Shown one piece after another: positions 49,401 through 53,727 of a stretch of DNA of 53,727 bases. Every line of letters starts with the position of its first letter. Position 1 is the stretch's first letter. The notes below the pieces were generated by a model, which was not told the origin of the DNA, ran no database searches, and worked only from the letters and a program-made list of their open reading frames with translations. The stretch is taken from NCBI RefSeq assembly GCF_022808645.1, contig NZ_JAKZKT010000031.1, positions 1 through 53,727 of the forward strand, given 5' to 3'. This stretch comes from Bacillus litorisediminis. Its GTDB lineage: Bacteria > Bacillota > Bacilli > Bacillales > JC228. A program made the translations under genes and the position numbers.

Positions 49401-52226
49401 CTATAAAGTTAACGCTCGTTGCCTAATAACAAAATGATTATCAACTAATGCTTTTTCTTTAATAAAGCTGAATGCTTCATTATCTATGGCCTTCAGTTTT
49501 TCTGAATAATTCATAATTTGGTTTTTGATAAAAATACTATCATAATCCATTAAACTTAATATCCTTTTTATAAATGGCCCTTTGATATTTTCAGAGAGAA
49601 TATGCAATAAAGCTGTTGTGGCAAAGTATCGAACATCATGATTTTTATCATTTGATAATCCTAATGCAAATTGCAGAATTAACAATATTATTTTCTTATC
49701 AATATTGTCAGTTTTTCCGTGTTCAAACATCGATACAATAGTCTTTAACGCTTCTAACTTCTCAAATGTTTCTAATTCAGTATAAGAACTTAACAACTCC
49801 ACTATTTCTTCTAATTCAACCGAATTGAATACTAGTTTCATCATCATAAAATTAAAATGTAGGGTTGATTTGGATGTTTTATCTAACATAATTTCGCTAC
49901 CGCTTAAAATTAATTCTTCATTCTTCTTTATTTGATTAATAAGTTGTTTGAAATCATATAATTTTTCCTCTGACACAAGCCTTAAAAATGTGATTAAATT
50001 AATCGCTTGAACTTTAGCATTAAGCGTTTGATTCTTTGCATACAAAGTGTCTTTGCAGACAGACACAATGGAATCAACCATTTCTTCACTTATCTTTACT
50101 TTATTTATTACTATTATCCTTTCTATGGTCTTGTACGGATTATCCATGTATCCCGTGTATTTACCATTTTTACCTTGAGTTTCATTTCTATCCTTTATCT
50201 TTGCAATAAACTTATTTATTTGCATTTCACTTTCTACTTGTGACTCGATTTGAGTTTCCAGAGAATATAGATTGTTATAAAATTCGGGCATGACTCTCAT
50301 TACTGTCTTATTTAATTCTTTTGATAATTCAAGGTTCTTTTTCCGTACTGATATAATTGCACTTTCTAATTTATTACAGTTTTTTCTCGCAGTTTCATCT
50401 TCTATCAATATTTCTATTTGATTTATTATAGTTGTTAGATTTTCTTCGTTTAATGCATCAAAATCGATCCTAATTACAACTTGAAGTACTTTATCATAAA
50501 ATCGTCGTAATCCCCGGTCAAAAACTTTCATTAAGATTTTTGTGACCACTAGGTTATTATCAAGTCGGAATAGATTGTCTTTTATAGCATCAAAAATAAA
50601 ATCACCCAAAGCAACGATCCTATCCTCAGAATCAATCCAGTCATCTATTATTTTCATAATTTCCTTCCATACCTCTGAATAATAATCTTCGGAAAAAAAG
50701 TACCCTAAATGCTGGAATGCGAGTAATTGAGCAATGTTCATTTGATATTTAATTGGTTTACTTTTAGCAAATTCATATATTTTCTTTGAATCCTCAGCAT
50801 TCATCTTTCCATATACATCATTAAACAAATCCGTTAGACCTTTTATTTCTTTCTTATTCCCTTTGGATATGGCTGTTTTTAATAGTAAAATCCTAAATTC
50901 CCAATCACTATATTGGTTACACAAATGAAAAGCTACATCTTTTATTCTATCAATTGTCCTCAATAGATGTGTTAATGAGCCGTTAAATACTGCCATGATA
51001 TATATATTAGAAATGTAATCTCCATATTGATTAATACTATTTCCCCAAGTTACAGAATATGGCGATCTCATTGATGACTTTTCAACTTGGTTAATTATTT
51101 CTTCATATAGAGCTTTTTCATATCTATCAAGCAGAGGATAGAAGAGAGTAGATTTTTCACTATCCAATTCCTCTTGTGCAGTACTACTATAAACATATCT
51201 ATTCTTTTCCTGACCTTCAAAGATGTATAAGTTTCTCAAATCGATTAAAATATCTTGAATCAACCAATTTGGTACTTGCAAATCTCGCGCAATATCTAAG
51301 GCCATTTTTTCATATTCTATAGCCCTAACTAGATCATTCATGAAGTAGTATTGAATAGCTTTCCATCTTTCTTTTACAACTTTATGTAGGCTTTGGCTTT
51401 GCAAAACCTCCAAAGATGACAACAAAAAATAAGTATTAAATTCACTGATTGTCTTATAGCCAAAAAGAATACTGAGAAACTGAGCACTATACGTATCTAA
51501 GTCGGAAGTATTCTCTTCTTCTCTATTTGATCTGCTGAAAATTTCATTTGTAATAAGCTTTTTAGTTCTATCGATATTTTTGAATATCTGCTTATCTAAC
51601 GATTCTGATGCAACAGCATCGATTTCTTCAATACTACCTGTAGAAATTGTAAAATCCGGATCTAATAGTCGACCTTTACAGTAACTAATATAAATTTCAC
51701 CAATATCATTCATGAGGCTTTGATACCCTATAGTAACAAATTCCTCAAAGCTTTTAGTTATGTAATACTTAGCACCTCTAGCACCAGTTATTTCCTTCTG
51801 AATTTGTGACGGTTCTTTTTGATTTTCATTACAAAATATATAAAGTGATTTCTTGGGATGTGCCTTTGCTCTTTGATACTCCTTTAATACTCCTTCAGGA
51901 ACTCCATCCGCATTATCAATCAAAAATATACAGACATCGCTATCATCAAGCCCGTACAAATAGTCTTGTTCTGCCGTAAGGGTGGATGCTCGCCTTTCCT
52001 CAAATAGATATACTTTTGCAAAACCTGTAGCCTCAATTAAATTCTTTAGCTGCATCCTTACATTATCGTATTTCTCTACGCCACATATTGAACTAATAAA
52101 AACCCTAATTTTTTCATCAAACTCGATCTTTCTCTCCAAGAAATTCACCTCATTTGAATTAATTCCAATTTCTAAAATTTCCGTACTATTCTTTGTAATC
52201 AGAAATTCAGAAATTCCAATATTCAA
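49401..52226 (-). CDS. Large protein with N-terminal DUF4062/TIR-like domain and helical repeat body
   Basis: I do not know this 941-residue protein. Residues about 38-140 match the DUF4062 pattern: KIRVFISSICGVEKYDNVR, a strand with FAKVYLFEERRAST, LDDSDVCIFLIDNADGVPEG and a helix with LKEYQRAKAHPKKSLYIF. DUF4062 is a TIR-related fold found on the N-terminus of STAND and other immune-like proteins. The remaining 800 residues are predicted almost all helix, with HEAT/TPR-like spacing towards the end (FATTALLHILSENI). There is no P-loop. The start is TTG at 52226 behind AGGTGA. It is close to a small gene and a CoiA-like gene on the same strand, and next to a mobile-element end. Confidence 0.75.
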   Translation of the reverse strand: MNIGISEFLITKNSTEILEIGINSNEVNFLERKIEFDEKIRVFISSICGVEKYDNVRMQLKNLIEATGFAKVYLFEERRASTLTAEQDYLYGLDDSDVCIFLIDNADGVPEGVLKEYQRAKAHPKKSLYIFCNENQKEPSQIQKEITGARGAKYYITKSFEEFVTIGYQSLMNDIGEIYISYCKGRLLDPDFTISTGSIEEIDAVASESLDKQIFKNIDRTKKLITNEIFSRSNREEENTSDLDTYSAQFLSILFGYKTISEFNTYFLLSSLEVLQSQSLHKVVKERWKAIQYYFMNDLVRAIEYEKMALDIARDLQVPNWLIQDILIDLRNLYIFEGQEKNRYVYSSTAQEELDSEKSTLFYPLLDRYEKALYEEIINQVEKSSMRSPYSVTWGNSINQYGDYISNIYIMAVFNGSLTHLLRTIDRIKDVAFHLCNQYSDWEFRILLLKTAISKGNKKEIKGLTDLFNDVYGKMNAEDSKKIYEFAKSKPIKYQMNIAQLLAFQHLGYFFSEDYYSEVWKEIMKIIDDWIDSEDRIVALGDFIFDAIKDNLFRLDNNLVVTKILMKVFDRGLRRFYDKVLQVVIRIDFDALNEENLTTIINQIEILIEDETARKNCNKLESAIISVRKKNLELSKELNKTVMRVMPEFYNNLYSLETQIESQVESEMQINKFIAKIKDRNETQGKNGKYTGYMDNPYKTIERIIVINKVKISEEMVDSIVSVCKDTLYAKNQTLNAKVQAINLITFLRLVSEEKLYDFKQLINQIKKNEELILSGSEIMLDKTSKSTLHFNFMMMKLVFNSVELEEIVELLSSYTELETFEKLEALKTIVSMFEHGKTDNIDKKIILLILQFALGLSNDKNHDVRYFATTALLHILSENIKGPFIKRILSLMDYDSIFIKNQIMNYSEKLKAIDNEAFSFIKEKALVDNHFVIRQRALTL

Positions 52227-52248
52227 ACACTCTATTCACCTAAAAACG

Positions 52249-52288
52249 AGCATCACTAGCACAGCTTACTTTTAGAAACTAGTAATGC
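52249..52288. promoter_or_regulatory. Inverted repeat upstream of the DUF4062 gene
   Basis: GCATCACTAG and CTAGTAATGC form a nine-of-ten stem; a third related element CATTAGTGAT lies near 52310. They lie upstream of the gene, in a 143-bp gap that probably holds its promoter. Confidence 0.4.
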
Positions 52289-52369
52289 CCAAAATGAACC
52301 ACATCAGGTCATTAGTGATTGGCTGTTATTTATCTTGCAATCTTTTAATAATAATTTAGTTGTTCCTAT

Positions 52370-52645
52370 TTATTTTTGAAAGCTTAGTTCTATTTTTTTC
52401 TTTAGTTCTGTTTTTATAGTCTTCTCATAAAACTTGAAGAATTCTTCTATTGGATACTTTACGAGTTCATCATTTTGATTAAAGGAGATCCCTGATTTTT
52501 TCATATAATTAATAACCTTTTGCAACGAAACAATTAGTGATTCACCTAATTGGTTTTCACTTATCCACTTGAATATTACAATTCTCCAAGATTCTTTATC
52601 ACCATCAATATAGAGTTCACCTTTAATTGGATACGACAGCAGCAA
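52370..52645 (-). CDS. Small hypothetical protein
   Basis: A 91-residue protein, not recognised. It has a mixed N-terminal strand region (GELYIDGDKESWRIVIFKWI) and a lysine-rich helical C-terminus (FFKFYEKTIKTELKKKIEL). The TTG start overlaps the 3' end of the CoiA-like gene by 23 bases, so translation is probably coupled. Its real start and even its existence are less certain than those of its neighbours. Confidence 0.5.
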   Translation of the reverse strand: MLLSYPIKGELYIDGDKESWRIVIFKWISENQLGESLIVSLQKVINYMKKSGISFNQNDELVKYPIEEFFKFYEKTIKTELKKKIELSFQK

Positions 52646-53606
52646 ATCTCGAACCTTCTTTTTTCTTTTTATCTGTAATATCCTCTGTTTTATTATAACT
52701 TGGTACTGGTGAACTTTGTTGATAGGTGTAGTTACTATACTTTGATTTTCTTTGATTTCGATAATCCCAATGGTCAGGATGAACTTCGATTGGCCTTAGG
52801 GCTGCTCTTCTCATCCTTTCTTGCATTTCTCTTTCAATTTGTTCATCTTCTAGTTCTCTTGCTCTCTGTCCTTGTTTTAGCCTTACTTCTTCTTCTGCCC
52901 TTAGGTTTTCTTCCTCTTGTCTGAGTTTTTCTTCCTTTGCTCTAATTCTAACTTGTTCTTCTTTCAACCTTTGTTGTACTAACTCAAATTGTTGTTTCCT
53001 TGCGATTAGTTCCTTTAAAAAATCATTTCTCTTCTCATCCTCATTCTCCCTTGAAAGTTCAAAATGATTTTGATTGGCATTCATCGATAACGCTCGAGCC
53101 AGAGGAACTTCAGAAAATGATAATTTGTAAAAAGTTATATTCCGATTATGTAGTGATATCGGTAGGAAACGAAAGATTGTGCATAATCGATTAAATATAT
53201 CTACATAAGCAATATTTCTCGTATTAATTTCCCCTATAGTCGCACCTGTATCTTGCATAAAAAAGTCTAATAATTCACCTTGTACATTTTTCTCTAGAAA
53301 TGTGTCCCATAAATAATCTTCATGTGTTTTACTAGTCACATAGGTTTCAGCCGTAAGGAGTGTTCCTTTATTCGTGTCTTCTATAAAAGAAAGCCAACCG
53401 TAATCCACGAATGAAAAGGGCTTAAAACCTTCCTCTCTATAGGTTTTCATTCGTTTAGATAAATGACGGGCATAGCTGCCAGAGGTTAACCCCTGATCAA
53501 TTGCCGTATAATAATCAATCACCCATCTTTCCTCTGAGTTCGGAAACTTGATTATAAAGTCCGGAATAAATGAGAGTTTCTTTTTATAGTGGTACCCTCT
53601 TATAAA
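52623..53606 (-). CDS. CoiA-like predicted nuclease with coiled coil, 5' end truncated
   Basis: The open frame enters from the terminal repeat; the residues encoded by 53607 and above belong to the mobile-element end, so the natural start is missing. The remaining 328 residues open with YHYKKKLSFIPDFIIKFPNS, then WVIDYYTAI and ARHLSKRMKTYREEGFKPFSFVDYGWLSF. That order (PD, a hydrophobic strand with an acid, R...Y...G, a strand ending in W) is the pattern of CoiA-type proteins, which have a restriction-endonuclease-like fold. A long charged coiled coil (EEQVRIRAKEEKLRQEEEN...) occupies about residues 200-270. The gene continues into the small 52370 gene. Confidence 0.55.
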   Translation of the reverse strand, partial: FIRGYHYKKKLSFIPDFIIKFPNSEERWVIDYYTAIDQGLTSGSYARHLSKRMKTYREEGFKPFSFVDYGWLSFIEDTNKGTLLTAETYVTSKTHEDYLWDTFLEKNVQGELLDFFMQDTGATIGEINTRNIAYVDIFNRLCTIFRFLPISLHNRNITFYKLSFSEVPLARALSMNANQNHFELSRENEDEKRNDFLKELIARKQQFELVQQRLKEEQVRIRAKEEKLRQEEENLRAEEEVRLKQGQRARELEDEQIEREMQERMRRAALRPIEVHPDHWDYRNQRKSKYSNYTYQQSSPVPSYNKTEDITDKKKKEGSRFAAVVSN

Positions 53607-53727
53607 TGCTAATTTAAGAGTGTACATAAATGACTGTTTAAGAATGTACAGTTTGCTCATTGCGCTGCATAATATTCTTGGGGTGAATATTGTGCATATG
53701 CAAATCAAAGTAAATACAGATATCGAA
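53601..53727. repeat. 127-bp terminal inverted repeat, right copy
   Basis: Exact reverse complement of 1-127. Here it joins the 5' part of the CoiA-like gene at 53607. See the left copy for internal motifs. Confidence 0.8.

Noticed and set aside
1-53727. Complete linear replicon with terminal inverted repeats, or a circular contig
   Set aside because: The repeats equal a standard k-mer length and cut two genes; the ends are inverted, not direct, so they do not close a circle. No replication or packaging genes are present.

Overview
The window looks like chromosomal DNA of a Bacillaceae bacterium (Bacillus/Neobacillus/Mesobacillus-like). The evidence is a ComK homologue, strong GGAGG-type ribosome binding sites with frequent TTG and GTG starts, CcpA-type cre sites, SLH-domain and subtilisin-type exported proteins, and a 29-bp repeat family of a kind seen between genes in Firmicutes. 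There are no rRNA or tRNA genes and no phage structural genes. The first and last 127 bases are exact reverse complements of each other. This length and geometry fit a short-read contig (k = 127) broken at two copies of the same mobile-element end.

Layout. 1-1395: comK-like gene cut at its 3' end by the terminal repeat, and a small sigma-70 factor. 1551-9808: a two-domain VOC protein, an exported 5'-nucleotidase-like protein with altered active-site residues, two divergent Xre regulators, a 52-bp tandem repeat array, a histidine phosphatase, an EamA transporter, and an SLH-anchored lytic transglycosylase. 9962-15572: an ascorbate-type PTS operon (PRD regulator with fused EIIB/EIIA domains, EIIB, EIIC, split transketolase) behind a cre site. 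15757-22090: APC permease, DUF3870 protein, class III aminotransferase, acyl-CoA dehydrogenase and class III CoA transferase, probably an amino-acid or omega-amino-acid breakdown set. 22347-29303: gamma-glutamyltransferase, a secreted cyclohexadienyl-dehydratase-like protein, a YhhN membrane protein, a MerR/VOC operon with a textbook 19-bp-spacer promoter, and a secreted endonuclease/exonuclease/phosphatase-family protein.

29887-42296 is the most coherent accessory block. A LacI regulator sits between a seven-gene catabolic operon (ThDP enzyme, two CoA-transferase A subunits and one B subunit, FGGY kinase, semialdehyde dehydrogenase, double hot-dog MaoC protein) and a divergent three-gene TRAP transporter, with LacI-type operators in the two gaps. 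It reads as a carboxylate or sugar-acid catabolic system whose substrate I cannot name.

42694-48258: a 946-residue tandem PBP4-like protein whose second domain has lost all three catalytic motifs, a second near-identical EamA transporter, and a subtilisin. 48268-49400 is decayed DNA holding a broken second copy of the sigma-factor locus and a broken Xre gene. 49401-53606 is a possible defence or stress locus: a 941-residue DUF4062/TIR-like protein with a long helical C-terminus, a small unknown protein and a CoiA-like predicted nuclease truncated by the terminal repeat.

Thirteen copies of a 29-bp repeat unit, eight as head-to-head 58-bp palindromes and five as single units, are spread over the window. 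Several sit directly at stop codons and one lies in frame inside a coding region.
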